64,000 bases of DNA from Bradyrhizobium sp. ORS 278 (lineage in GTDB: Bacteria > Pseudomonadota > Alphaproteobacteria > Rhizobiales > Xanthobacteraceae). Below, one piece after another: positions 24,976 to 33,555 of this stretch (the first letter of the stretch is position 1; each line of letters opens with the position of its first letter). A program made the position numbers and the translations under genes. The DNA lies in assembly GCF_000026145.1 (NCBI RefSeq), contig NC_009445.1, positions 5,300,501 to 5,364,500 on the forward strand. The letters are read 5' to 3'. The notes under the pieces were generated by a model, which saw only the letters and a program-made list of their open reading frames with translations, ran no database searches and had not been told where the DNA came from.

Positions 24976-26852
24976 CACACGGCCCAGCAGGCGCAGCCGA
25001 GCGCGCCCCAAAAGCTCTTGAGATCGGACACCGGCAGCTGGCTCGACCAGGAGCGCGCGTGATCGTGGCCGTGCACGCCGCAGGCATTGGCGCAGCCGCA
25101 CATCTGCATCGCCTGGGCACGCACCTTGCCGTCCTCCCCCTTGTCGAGCCAAGCGCCGTAGCCGCCGAAGCGGCGCACCGGCGACCAGTCGGGCATCGCG
25201 GGCGGCGGTGCCCCTTCGTCGAGCGGCTTGAAGTCGGCCGCCGCGTAGACGATGCGGCCACCGACCATGGTGAGATGGCTCGTGATGTCAGCGATCTCGA
25301 CCTCGGCGCAGGCGAAGTAGTCGCGATCCGGCACGATCAGATCGGCGAGCTGCCCGACGGCGATGCGGCCCTTCCGGCCTTCCTCATTGGAGAACCAGGT
25401 GACGTTCTCCGTCCACATCCGCAGCGCCGTCTCGCGGTCGAGGCAATTGCGCTGCGGGTACAGCCGCAGGCCGCCGACGGTGCGCCCCGTCACCAGCCAG
25501 GACAGCGAGACCCAGGGATTGTAGGACGCGACGCGGGTCGCGTCGGTGCCGGCGGAGACCTTCACGCCTTTGTCCAGGATCTTCTTCACCGGTGGCGTCG
25601 CCTCGGCGGCGCCACAGCCATAGCGTTCAACGAAATACTCGCCCTGATAGGCCATGCGATGCTGCACGGCGATGCCGCCGCCGAGCGCGGCGATGCGGTC
25701 GATCGACTGATCCGAGATCGTCTCGGCATGGTCGAAGAACCAGTGCAGCCCTTCGAGCGGCATGTCCTGGTTGACCTTCTCGAACACATCGAGCGCCCGC
25801 GAGATGGTCTCGTCATAGGTCGCGTGCAGCCGCCACGGCCATTTGTTCTGCACCAGGATGCGCACGACCTGCTCGAGCTCGCCCTCCATTTCGGCCGGCA
25901 TATCCGGCCGCGGCACGCGGAAATCCTCGAAATCGGCGGCCGAGAACACCAGCATCTCGCCGGCGCCGTTGTGGCGGAAATAGTCGTTGCCCTGCTTGTA
26001 GGCCGAGCTCTGTGTCCAGCGCAGGAAATCGTCCTTCTCGCCCTTCGGCTTCTGCGTGAACAGATTGTAGGCGAGCCGGATGGTGAGCTGGCCGTCATCG
26101 GCGAGCTTCTGGATCACGGCGTAGTCGTCCGGATAGTTCTGGAAGCCGCCGCCGGCATCGATCGCGCCGGTGACGCCGAGCCGGTTCAGCTCGCGCATGA
26201 AGTGGCGCGTCGAGTTGAGCTGGTAATCGAACGGCAGCTTCGGTCCCTTGGCCAGCGTCGCGTAGAGGATCGCGGCATTGGGCTTGGCGAGCAGCAACCC
26301 TGTCGGATTGCCCTGGGCATCGCGCACGATCTCGCCGCCCGGCGGCTGCGGCGTGTCCTTGTCGTAGCCGACGGCGCGCAGCGCGGCGCCGTTGAGGATC
26401 GCGCGGTCGTAGAGATGCAGCAGGAACACCGGCGTCTCCGGCGCCACGGCGTTCAGCTCATCGATCGTCGGCAGCCGCTTCTCGGCGAACTGATGCTCGG
26501 TGAAGCCGCCGACCACGCGGACCCATTGCGGCGGCGGCGTGATCGCGACCTGCGCCTTCAGCATCGCCATCGCGTCGGCGAGCGAGCGCACGCCGTCCCA
26601 GCGCAGCTCCATGTTAAAATTGAGCCCGCCGCGGATGATATGCAGGTGATTATCGATCAGCCCCGGCAGCACACGCCGGCCCCTGAGATCGATCACCTGC
26701 GTCTGCGGGCCGGCGAGCTTCATGACGTCCTGCGCATGACCGACGGCGGTGAACAAGCCATCCTTGATCGCCACCGCATCCGCCTGCGGATTGGAGCGGT
26801 CGAGCGTCGTGAACAGGCCGCGATGCAGGATGAGATCGGGATGGTCGCTCAT
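24975..26852 (-). CDS. Amidohydrolase family 3 protein (YtcJ-like)
   Basis: Metal-dependent hydrolase of 625 residues. The N-terminal beta-sandwich leads into VLPGLIDNHLHIIRGG, the HxH metal motif. Further metal or catalytic positions appear in WRLHATYDETIS, FDHAETIS and SAGTDATRVASYNPW. The C-terminus returns to the sandwich with GQLADLIVPDRDYF. Beyond the family core, the last 50 residues hold a Cys/His-rich tail (MCGCANACGVHGHDH, later CACW) that might bind a metal. YtcJ proteins hydrolyse amide or related bonds, but the substrate is unknown. Its start overlaps the XapX gene by four bases. Confidence 0.88.
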   Translation of the reverse strand: MSDHPDLILHRGLFTTLDRSNPQADAVAIKDGLFTAVGHAQDVMKLAGPQTQVIDLRGRRVLPGLIDNHLHIIRGGLNFNMELRWDGVRSLADAMAMLKAQVAITPPPQWVRVVGGFTEHQFAEKRLPTIDELNAVAPETPVFLLHLYDRAILNGAALRAVGYDKDTPQPPGGEIVRDAQGNPTGLLLAKPNAAILYATLAKGPKLPFDYQLNSTRHFMRELNRLGVTGAIDAGGGFQNYPDDYAVIQKLADDGQLTIRLAYNLFTQKPKGEKDDFLRWTQSSAYKQGNDYFRHNGAGEMLVFSAADFEDFRVPRPDMPAEMEGELEQVVRILVQNKWPWRLHATYDETISRALDVFEKVNQDMPLEGLHWFFDHAETISDQSIDRIAALGGGIAVQHRMAYQGEYFVERYGCGAAEATPPVKKILDKGVKVSAGTDATRVASYNPWVSLSWLVTGRTVGGLRLYPQRNCLDRETALRMWTENVTWFSNEEGRKGRIAVGQLADLIVPDRDYFACAEVEIADITSHLTMVGGRIVYAAADFKPLDEGAPPPAMPDWSPVRRFGGYGAWLDKGEDGKVRAQAMQMCGCANACGVHGHDHARSWSSQLPVSDLKSFWGALGCACWAV

Positions 26853-27136
26853 GAGGCCTTCTCGTCTGGCGCAGGAGAGTTCGTGGTCTCTGCCCGGCCG
26901 TGATGGCCGGGCAGCAGGCCGAAGATGTGCGTGGCGCAGGCCGCCTTCTGCCAGGCCGCAGCAAGGCTGCTGCCGTTCAGGAGCTGCCGGCCCACGGGAA
27001 TCACCTGCTCTCCGACGAGGATGCCGAGTAGGCCGACCAGCGCCACCAGAGGCGGCGCCGGCGAGCGGACGTGAAGCAGGCTGTAGATCACGCCGACCAG
27101 AAGCCCTGCCCCGAGCGAGAACAGATAGATCTTCAT
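26849..27136 (-). CDS. XapX-domain (DUF1427) small membrane protein
   Basis: Membrane protein of 95 residues. The first 50 residues match the XapX domain: MKIYLFSLGAGLLVGVIYSLLHVRSPAPPLVALVGLLGILVGEQ, two hydrophobic helices around a conserved RSPAPP turn. The remainder is a His-containing tail (CATHIFGLLPGHHGRAETTN). ATG 27136 fits the domain start. Domain function is unknown; in other bacteria it often lies beside isochorismatase and amidohydrolase genes, exactly as here (isochorismatase-family gene eight bases upstream). Confidence 0.85.
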   Translation of the reverse strand: MKIYLFSLGAGLLVGVIYSLLHVRSPAPPLVALVGLLGILVGEQVIPVGRQLLNGSSLAAAWQKAACATHIFGLLPGHHGRAETTNSPAPDEKAS

Positions 27137-27144
27137 CGGATGAT

Positions 27145-27795
27145 TCAGGCCGCCTTGGTGCCGCCCTCGGAGGCGTGCTCGCCGAGCGCCCATTTCGAGA
27201 AGCGGATCTGGATGCCGTAGGGCGAATGCGCCTTGAGGATCTCCATCATGCCGTCATAGGTTTCGGCGCGCGCCCAATCCTGCTGCAGCTCGAAGGCGAA
27301 CTGGCACGAGGTGATCGGCACCGCGCCGGCCTGCACCGCACGATCCATCGCGCGGTTGTGCGCCTCCAGCGACAGATCGCCGCACGCATCGGCCGGGATG
27401 TAGACCTCGTAGCCCTCGCGCAGCATGTCGAGCGTCGGAAACAGCACGCAGGCCTCGGTCCAGAGTCCAGCGATGATGAACTTCTTGCGCCCCGTGGCGG
27501 CGACCTGCTTGCGGAAGCCGGCGTCGAGCCAGGAGTTCATCGCCGTGCGGTCGACGATGTCATGCTCCGGAAACAGCTCGGTCACCTCGGGCATGAACGG
27601 GCCCGAGAACGAATCCTTGGCGACCGTGGTGAGCACGGTCGGGATCTTGAACAGCTTGGCCGCCTTGGCGACGATCTGGATGTTGTTGAACACGCCGAGA
27701 CGGTCGTGCGACTGCACGCCCTGATACATCGCAGGCTGATAGTCGATCAGCGCCACCGCGCAGTTCTGCGGGGTGAGCATTTCGAGCTTGGACAT
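27145..27795 (-). CDS. Isochorismatase-family cysteine hydrolase
   Basis: Cytoplasmic hydrolase of 216 residues. Catalytic Asp is in VALIDYQPAMYQG, Lys in TTVAKDSFSG region, and the nucleophile Cys in GLWTEACVLFPTLDMLREGYEV, the pattern of the YcaC/isochorismatase-like group that cleaves amides or related bonds. The substrate is unknown. It stands in the middle of the nine-gene operon, after a small membrane protein gene and before the XapX gene, with gaps of 30 and 8 bases. Confidence 0.9.
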   Translation of the reverse strand: MSKLEMLTPQNCAVALIDYQPAMYQGVQSHDRLGVFNNIQIVAKAAKLFKIPTVLTTVAKDSFSGPFMPEVTELFPEHDIVDRTAMNSWLDAGFRKQVAATGRKKFIIAGLWTEACVLFPTLDMLREGYEVYIPADACGDLSLEAHNRAMDRAVQAGAVPITSCQFAFELQQDWARAETYDGMMEILKAHSPYGIQIRFSKWALGEHASEGGTKAA

Positions 27796-27825
27796 GTGGT
27801 TCTCCTCGAGAAGTGGATGATTGGA

Positions 27826-28332
27826 TCAGGCCAGGGAGGCACGCGGCGCCACGGGGGCGAACCGCCGCCATGAGACGATGCCGAGGCCAATGAACAGCAA
27901 GAGCGTGACGATCTGAGCAGCCGCAAACGGCGGTTCGCTCTGGGTCGGCGCCAGCGCGTTGAGCACGCCGATCTTCTGGAACGACTGCACGATCGCGACG
28001 AAGACGTTGAGATAGAGCGAGAGCATCGCAGTGACGACGTAGACGCGTCGCCACCATCCCGACAGTGCGAACACGTAGAGCGCGGCAGCGGCCGCAATGA
28101 GCAGCGCGAGCAGGATGATGCCGATGATCCGCGGCGGATCGAGGCCGAAGGGCGGCAGCGGAAAGCCGGTCACGCCGGTGAGGAAGGTCGTAAGCAGGAA
28201 CAACGCCGCCCAGACCGCCAGATGGCGGCCCGCCAGCAGGCCGGCGAGCATGATGAGCCCGGTCGCAATTCCAATCAGGCTCAGCACCACGTGAATCTGA
28301 AGAAACAGAGTCGTCGGAATTCCCAAAGTCAT
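27826..28332 (-). CDS. Four-to-five-helix membrane protein, function unknown
   Basis: Integral membrane protein of about 168 residues with hydrophobic segments at roughly 10-30, 35-58, 70-92, 100-122 and 135-155. I do not recognise a specific domain. ATG 28332 is chosen; a second in-frame ATG two codons upstream (28338) is equally placed behind a GAGGTGG ribosome site. It lies between the alpha/beta-hydrolase and isochorismatase genes of the nine-gene operon, and its size and topology resemble other quinone-like or DoxX-like small membrane proteins of such operons. Confidence 0.75.
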   Translation of the reverse strand: MTLGIPTTLFLQIHVVLSLIGIATGLIMLAGLLAGRHLAVWAALFLLTTFLTGVTGFPLPPFGLDPPRIIGIILLALLIAAAAALYVFALSGWWRRVYVVTAMLSLYLNVFVAIVQSFQKIGVLNALAPTQSEPPFAAAQIVTLLLFIGLGIVSWRRFAPVAPRASLA

Positions 28333-28347
28333 GACCACCTCCCCTCA

Positions 28348-29172
28348 TCAGCCCTTGATGAAAGCCAGCAGGTCGGCGTTGATGGTGGCGGCCTCGGTGG
28401 TCGGCATGCCGTGGGGAAAGGCCTTGTAGGTCTTCAAGGTGCCGTTCTTGAGCAGCTTGGCCGACAGCGGCGCGGAATCGGCGTAAGGCACGATCTGGTC
28501 GTCCTCACTGTGCATCACCAGCACCGGTAGCGAGAGCTTCTTCAGATCCTCGGTGAAGTCGGTCTGCGAGAACGCGACCACGCCGTCATAATGCGCCTTG
28601 GCGCTGCCCATCATGCCCTGCCGCCACCAGTTCTGGATAACGGCCTCGGATGGTTTGGCGTCCGGCTTGTTGAAACCGTAGAACGGGCCGGCGGCGACGT
28701 CGCGATAGAATTCGGCGCGACGGGTCGCGACCTGGGTCTGGAAGTCGTCGAACACCGATTTTGGCAGACCACCGGGATTGGCCGCCGTTTGCACCATCAG
28801 CGGCGGCACCGCGGCGATGATCGCGGCCTTGGCGGCGCGGCTCTCGCCGTGGCGCGCCAGATAATGCACGACCTCGCCGCCGCCGGTCGAATGGCCGACA
28901 TGGATGGCGTTCTTGAGGTCCAGCTGCGCAGTCAGCGCCGCGAGATCGTCGGCGTAGTGATCCATGTCGTGGCCGTCGGACACCTGGGCGGAGCGGCCGT
29001 GGCCGCGCCGGTCATGGGCGACGACGCGGAAGCCGTGATTGAGGAAGAACATCATCTGGGCGTCCCAATCATCCGACGACAGCGGCCAGCCATGGCTGAA
29101 CACGATCGGCTGACCGGCGCCCCAATCCTTGTAGTAAATCTCTGTGCCGTCGTTGGTTTTCAGAACGGGCAT
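28348..29172 (-). CDS. Alpha/beta hydrolase (non-haem chloroperoxidase-like)
   Basis: Hydrolase of 274 residues starting at ATG 29172 behind AGGAGAAAA. The oxyanion segment FSHGWPLSSDDWD, the nucleophile elbow GHSTGGGE (Ser), the acid in MHSEDDQIVPY and the final His in AFPHGMPTTEA form the catalytic triad of the cofactor-free haloperoxidase/esterase group. These enzymes hydrolyse esters or lactones and can show perhydrolase activity. First gene of the nine-gene operon, divergent from an AraC-family regulator 150 bases away. Confidence 0.92.
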   Translation of the reverse strand: MPVLKTNDGTEIYYKDWGAGQPIVFSHGWPLSSDDWDAQMMFFLNHGFRVVAHDRRGHGRSAQVSDGHDMDHYADDLAALTAQLDLKNAIHVGHSTGGGEVVHYLARHGESRAAKAAIIAAVPPLMVQTAANPGGLPKSVFDDFQTQVATRRAEFYRDVAAGPFYGFNKPDAKPSEAVIQNWWRQGMMGSAKAHYDGVVAFSQTDFTEDLKKLSLPVLVMHSEDDQIVPYADSAPLSAKLLKNGTLKTYKAFPHGMPTTEAATINADLLAFIKG

Positions 29173-29322
29173 GATTTTCTCCTGGATGGGGTGACGCGGC
29201 CGCACGACGAATTTCGTATCGCGATCGCCGATGTCAGGTGCTATGCAGCCTCATGTGCACCTGCACAATGATCCGAGGATGCCAAAGCACTGGCTCCAGA
29301 AGCCATGGAGTAGGCCAAGGGA

Positions 29323-30372
29323 ATGGCGCAGCCGCTTCGAACGACCTCATCAGCCTGGATGCGTGGCGTCGCGACCATGCTCACTGGTCAGGGACTCGAT
29401 GCGGCCGCGCTGTTTGCGGAGGTCGACCTGTCGATCGCCGATCTCGACGATTGCGATCATCGCTGGCCGACCGAGGCGCTGAGCCGATTGTGGGTGCTGG
29501 CGGCGGAGCGGTCGGGCAATCCGGACATCGGACTGGCCAAGCGCGACGCGCCGCGGCCCGATCACTACGGCGTCGCCGGCTATGCGATGATGTCGAGCCC
29601 CGATCTGAAGACCGGGCTGGCCCGCCTGATCCGCTACATGTGTCTCGTCAGCGACGCGGTGACCATCACGCTCGAACCCGGCCAGGGGGGCCACTGGGTG
29701 CGCACCGACGTGTTCGGCGGTGAATGTCCCATTCCACGGCAGCGCTACGACTATGGCGTCGTCAACCTGCTCAATCTGTGCCGCTGGATGCTCGACCGGC
29801 GGCTGACGCCGCTCGCCACCCGCTTCACGCATCCGGTGCCGCTGTCGATCGCGGCGTACAACGAAGCCTTCCAGTCACCGCTCGAATTCGACGCGCCATT
29901 CAACGGCTTCCTGGTGTCGGACCAGGATCTCGCCTGCAAGCTGACGACCTCCGCGCCCGAGCTCATCGCCATTCACGATCGCATCGCCGACGAGGCGCTG
30001 GAGCGGCTGGTCAGGAACGATACGACGCATCGCGCGCGGTCGGCGATCGCCAAGCTGCTGCCCGACGGCAGCCCGCTGCGATCGGCGATCGCAGCCGAGC
30101 TCGGCTTGAGCGACCGCACCTTCCAGCGCCGGCTGGCCGACGAGGGCATCTCCTTCAGCGATCTCGTCGATGATGTCAGGCGCGAGCTGGCGCAACGCTA
30201 CCTCGCCGATTCCCGCATGACGATCACCGACATCGGCTATCTGCTCGGCTATGCCGACCAGAGCACGTTCTTCCGCGCCTCCAACCGCTGGTTCGGCGAG
30301 TCGCCGGGCGAATATCGCAGCCGCGTGCTGAATGGATATCAGCGGGAGACCGTGCTCGCGCGCGGCAGCTGA
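29323..30372 (+). CDS. AraC-family regulator (OruR/ArgR-like, with Arabinose_bd domain)
   Basis: Transcription activator of 349 residues. The N-terminal 200 residues match the 'arabinose-binding of AraC type' domain (LTGQGLDAAALFAEVDL… DHYGVAGYAMMSSPDLKTGLARLIRY). The C-terminal AraC DNA-binding domain has two helix-turn-helices: SDRTFQRRLADEGISFSDLVDDVRRELAQRYL and ITDIGYLLGYADQSTFFRASNRWFGESPGEYR. It is divergent from the nine-gene operon beginning at 29172 and is its probable regulator. The effector is unknown. Confidence 0.92.
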   Translation: MAQPLRTTSSAWMRGVATMLTGQGLDAAALFAEVDLSIADLDDCDHRWPTEALSRLWVLAAERSGNPDIGLAKRDAPRPDHYGVAGYAMMSSPDLKTGLARLIRYMCLVSDAVTITLEPGQGGHWVRTDVFGGECPIPRQRYDYGVVNLLNLCRWMLDRRLTPLATRFTHPVPLSIAAYNEAFQSPLEFDAPFNGFLVSDQDLACKLTTSAPELIAIHDRIADEALERLVRNDTTHRARSAIAKLLPDGSPLRSAIAAELGLSDRTFQRRLADEGISFSDLVDDVRRELAQRYLADSRMTITDIGYLLGYADQSTFFRASNRWFGESPGEYRSRVLNGYQRETVLARGS

Positions 30373-30400
30373 GCCGGCGCCGCGCGTCGTTGCAGACGGC

Positions 30401-30859
30401 TTAGAACATGCCGTTCGAATTGGCCGACTGTTCGGGGATCGGCTGCACCGAATCCCAATGCTCCTCGATCTTGCCGTCCTTCAAACGAAAGATATCGACG
30501 ATCGCATTGCCGCGGGTGCCGGGCTCGCGGATGGCATGCACGCGCAGGATGACGAAGTCGCCGTCGACCAGCACCTTCGTGATCTCGCTATGAGACTGCG
30601 GGAATTTGACCTTCAGGAATTCGACGAACTTGCGGAATCCCTCCGGGCCGTCCTCGGCATTCGGATTATGCTGAATGTAGGTGCCGAGATATTTCGAGGC
30701 CGCGGCGAAGTCCTTGCGGTTGAGACCCTGCTCATAGAAGTCGAGCACGATCTGCTTGTTGCGCTCCTCCTCGGCCGAATGAGCGCGCTCGGCCAGCGCG
30801 GGTGTCGCAACAAGACCGGCGAACGCAACAGCCAGAGCCCCGACGATAGGTGTCCTCAT
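30401..30859 (-). CDS. Exported SnoaL/NTF2-like protein
   Basis: Exported protein of 152 residues. A signal peptide (LAVAFAGLVATPALA) precedes a SnoaL-like NTF2 fold: IVLDFYEQGLNRKDFAAASKYLGTYIQHNPNAEDGPEG and the strand-rich end IVDIFRLKDGKIEEHWDSVQPIPEQ, a very common ending of this family. Members are small cone-shaped proteins that bind or isomerise hydrophobic metabolites. No catalytic assignment is possible here. It converges on the AraC gene with a 28-base gap. Confidence 0.85.
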   Translation of the reverse strand: MRTPIVGALAVAFAGLVATPALAERAHSAEEERNKQIVLDFYEQGLNRKDFAAASKYLGTYIQHNPNAEDGPEGFRKFVEFLKVKFPQSHSEITKVLVDGDFVILRVHAIREPGTRGNAIVDIFRLKDGKIEEHWDSVQPIPEQSANSNGMF

Positions 30860-30974
30860 TCAACGCCCCCGATGCCAATTGCCGCCCGTGATGATCGACG
30901 GCACGTCTCACCTAGCATGACCGGCCACTCTCACGCGGATCGACCGCGCGCCGCGGCCTCAAAACCGTGTGACC

Positions 30975-31775
30975 TCAATAGAACCGATAGAGATGATGCA
31001 CCGGGCCGTGGCCGCGGCCCACCGTGAAGCGGTCGGCGGCCGCAATCGCGCCGGAGATGAAGGCCTTGGCGTTGCGCACGGCGGTCTCCAGATCCTCGCC
31101 CTTCGCGAGCCCCGCGGCGACCGCCGATGACAGCGAGCAGCCGGTGCCGTGCGTGTTCTTCGTGCCGACGCGCGGCGCCGGCAGCGGGATGCTCCTATCG
31201 GACGTGATCAGGTGATCGGTGCTTTCGGCGCCCTGCCCATGTCCGCCCTTGATCAGCACCGCCGGACAGCCGAGCGCGAGCAAGCGGCGGCCCTGCGCGG
31301 CAATCGCTTCGTCGGTCTCGGCAACCGGCTCGCCGAGCAGCGCGGCCGCTTCCGGCAGGTTTGGCGTGATCAGCGACGCCTGCGGGATGAGCCGGCTGCG
31401 CAGCGCCTCGATCGCGTCCTCCGGCAACAGCCGCGCCCCGGAGGTTGCCACCATCACCGGATCGAGCACGATGTGCGCGGGGCGCCAGCGCGCCAGGCTG
31501 GCGGCGATGGCGTCGGCAATCGGCCCCTGCGCCACCATGCCGATCTTGACCGCGCCGACGGCGAGATCGTCGAACACGGCGTCGATCTGCGCGGCGACGA
31601 AATCGGGCGGCACCAGATGCACGCCGGTGACACCCCGGGTGTTCTGCGCGGTCAGCGCCGTCAGCACCGAGGCACCATAAACCGACAGCGCGGCGAAGGT
31701 CTTCAGATCGGCCTGAATGCCGGCTCCTCCCGAGGAATCCGAGCCGGCGATGGTGAGGGCTATGGGCGTGCTCAT
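30975..31775 (-). CDS. thiD: Hydroxymethylpyrimidine/phosphomethylpyrimidine kinase
   Basis: Thiamine-pathway kinase of 266 residues, normal length. It phosphorylates HMP to HMP-P and then HMP-PP. Visible motifs are AGSDSSGGAGIQADLKTF at the N-terminus, the conserved HIVLDPVMVATSGARLL, ITPNLPEAAALLG and the C-terminal anion-hole and base region NTHGTGCSLSSAVAAGLA with the catalytic Cys. No other thiamine gene lies beside it in the window, and no TPP riboswitch is seen in the short upstream gap, so it appears as an isolated gene. Confidence 0.95.
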   Translation of the reverse strand: MSTPIALTIAGSDSSGGAGIQADLKTFAALSVYGASVLTALTAQNTRGVTGVHLVPPDFVAAQIDAVFDDLAVGAVKIGMVAQGPIADAIAASLARWRPAHIVLDPVMVATSGARLLPEDAIEALRSRLIPQASLITPNLPEAAALLGEPVAETDEAIAAQGRRLLALGCPAVLIKGGHGQGAESTDHLITSDRSIPLPAPRVGTKNTHGTGCSLSSAVAAGLAKGEDLETAVRNAKAFISGAIAAADRFTVGRGHGPVHHLYRFY

Positions 31776-31896
31776 CCGCCATTCCTAGCGCGGGGCGGCC
31801 GCGCCCGGCAAGCAGACCCGGGCCCCCAGAATGCGGCTCGACTTCGCCCGAAAACGCTATATTGAGGCTTGAAACGTCTTCCGGAGACCGCCCGCC

Positions 31897-32142
31897 ATGG
31901 TTCCTTTCTTCGTCCAGATCAAGTGCAAGCTCGGCCAGTCCTACGTCGTCGCCAATGCGCTGGCCGAGGCCGAAATCGCCTCCGAGATCTACTCGACGGC
32001 CGGAAACTACGACCTCCTGGTGAAGTTCTACGTCGACAACGAGACCGATATCGGCCACTTCGTGAACGAGAAGGTCCAGGTCCTGCCGGGCATCCAGGAC
32101 ACCCACACCATCATCACCTTCAAGGCCTTCGGCGCCACCTAG
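31897..32142 (+). CDS. Stand-alone Lrp/AsnC ligand-binding (RAM) domain protein
   Basis: Cytoplasmic protein of 81 residues consisting only of the alpha/beta RAM domain of Lrp/AsnC regulators: FFVQIKCKLGQSYVVANALAE, then STAGNYDLLVKFYVDNETDIGHFV and VQVLPGIQDTHTIITFKAF. There is no DNA-binding helix-turn-helix. Such short proteins assemble into dimers or larger rings that bind amino acids and may modulate full Lrp proteins. It sits between thiD (divergent) and an intergenic region of 330 bases. Confidence 0.9.
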   Translation: MVPFFVQIKCKLGQSYVVANALAEAEIASEIYSTAGNYDLLVKFYVDNETDIGHFVNEKVQVLPGIQDTHTIITFKAFGAT

Positions 32143-32472
32143 CCGGCTGCAAGCGTCACCGCGCGCCCGAATGAGAAAGGCGCCCGCCGTGACCGACGGG
32201 CGCCGAAATCCTCAAAAGGACACAAGCATGATTTCGTCATGAAAGACGGTGAGCGAGCCCGCCCCCGCCTCACGCCAAGGATTGCCGCGGTCCAGGGAAG
32301 CCGGCCCCTTCGATCGCGAGGGGAAACGGGGGGACCATCGAACGGCCCGGCTTTCCTTTGCGGCAACTTGGCGATAGGCGTCCTATAACGTGTGCATCGC
32401 ACATCGGGTCAAGGCGGACGCGCACCGCGATACGATCGATCAAGAAGTTGAGACGAAAGCTCAAGACAGTCT
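32143..32472. other. Intergenic region with one GC-rich hairpin
   Basis: No gene is supported. An inverted repeat with arms 32179-32189 and 32194-32204 (GGCGCCCG paired with CGGGCGCC, one mismatch, then CG) lies about 40 bases after the RAM protein stop. It lacks a T-run, so it is a weak candidate terminator. The rest shows nothing I can name. Confidence 0.45.
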
Positions 32473-33555
32473 GTGACTTCAGTGACGCGTGAGATGAAAG
32501 CTGTATCGTCCCTGCTGCCGAGCTATGGCTTCTCGGCCGAGCAGATGGACACCGAGACCAACATCGCGGCCTGGCGCGAGGCGACCTCGACGTTCTTTGA
32601 CGTCGATGAGTTCGCTGCCGAAGCTGCGCCGTTCAGGGCCGACGTGCTGTCCTATGCGCTCGGCTCGGTCCTGCTCGGATCGGCGCGCGCCGGTGGCCAG
32701 CGCTTCCGGCGGTCGGCCGAGACGATCGCGCGCAGCGGCGTCGATCATGTCATCGTGCAGCTCTATGTGACCGGCGGATATGAGGGCGTCGCCGGCCACC
32801 GTGCCATCAAGGTCGAAGCCGGCGATCTCTGCGTGCTCGATCTCGCCCAGACACTCGAGACGCGCGCGAGCGCGTTCGAGAATGTCACCCTGGTCGTCCC
32901 CCGTCCGATGTTCGACGCGCGCCTGCTGCAAGTCGACGATCTGCACGGGCTGGTGCTGCCGCGCGGCGGCGCGATGGCGCCGCTCCTGGCGCGACACTTC
33001 GGCGCACTGCTCGACTGCGCGCCACGGATGAGCTTCGACGAATGCCAGGCCGTGGTCGAGGGCACGATCTCCCTGATCTCGGCCTGCCTGCGCGGCGAGC
33101 TGGAGCGCCGCGATGCGGACCGCGGCGCGACGGCCGATCCCTCGCTGCTGCGCATCCGGCAGTATATCGAAGCCCGGCTGGCGAGCCCCGAGCTCAGCGC
33201 CGACGCCGTGGCGCTGCATTTCGGACTGTCGCGAGCGTCGCTGTATCGGCTGTTCGCGCCCATCGGCGGCATCGCCGACTACATCCGGAGCCGGCGCCTG
33301 CACCGAGCCTTCTTCGATCTGGCCGCGACCGGATCGCGCAGCGTGCGCGTCAGCGAGGTGGCGCGACGCTGGCAGCTCGGCACCGATGCGCATTTCACCC
33401 GGCTGTTCAAGACCGCCTACGGCATCACGCCGAGCGCGGCGCGCGAGGCGGCCATGCTCGGCCCGCCGCAGCTGTCGGCCCGGACGGATGCGGAGCCGGC
33501 CTCGCCGCTCAGCCGTTGGATGCGAGGGATAGCAGCGCCCCGGACCGGGGAATGA
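32473..33555 (+). CDS. AraC-family transcriptional regulator
   Basis: Regulator of 360 residues from GTG 32473, or 353 from ATG 32494; the sequence does not decide. The N-terminal domain resembles the AraC-like ligand domain of the FeaR/NphR type (VLSYALGSVLLGSARAGGQRFRRSAETIARSGVDHVIVQLYVTGG… GDLCVLDL). The C-terminal AraC domain has LSADAVALHFGLSRASLYRLFAPIGGIADYIRSRRL and VSEVARRWQLGTDAHFTRLFKTAYGITPSAAR. Its last 47 bases overlap the end of the convergent GGDEF-EAL gene. No obvious local target gene. Confidence 0.9.
   Translation: MTSVTREMKAVSSLLPSYGFSAEQMDTETNIAAWREATSTFFDVDEFAAEAAPFRADVLSYALGSVLLGSARAGGQRFRRSAETIARSGVDHVIVQLYVTGGYEGVAGHRAIKVEAGDLCVLDLAQTLETRASAFENVTLVVPRPMFDARLLQVDDLHGLVLPRGGAMAPLLARHFGALLDCAPRMSFDECQAVVEGTISLISACLRGELERRDADRGATADPSLLRIRQYIEARLASPELSADAVALHFGLSRASLYRLFAPIGGIADYIRSRRLHRAFFDLAATGSRSVRVSEVARRWQLGTDAHFTRLFKTAYGITPSAAREAAMLGPPQLSARTDAEPASPLSRWMRGIAAPRTGE

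Noticed and set aside
30860..30974. TPP riboswitch near thiD
   Set aside because: This gap is downstream of thiD, and the 121-base upstream gap shows no conserved THI-box pattern.
32179..32204. GC-rich hairpin after the RAM-domain gene as an intrinsic terminator
   Set aside because: The stem is good but there is no T-run after it, so it is kept only as a weak feature within the intergenic entry.
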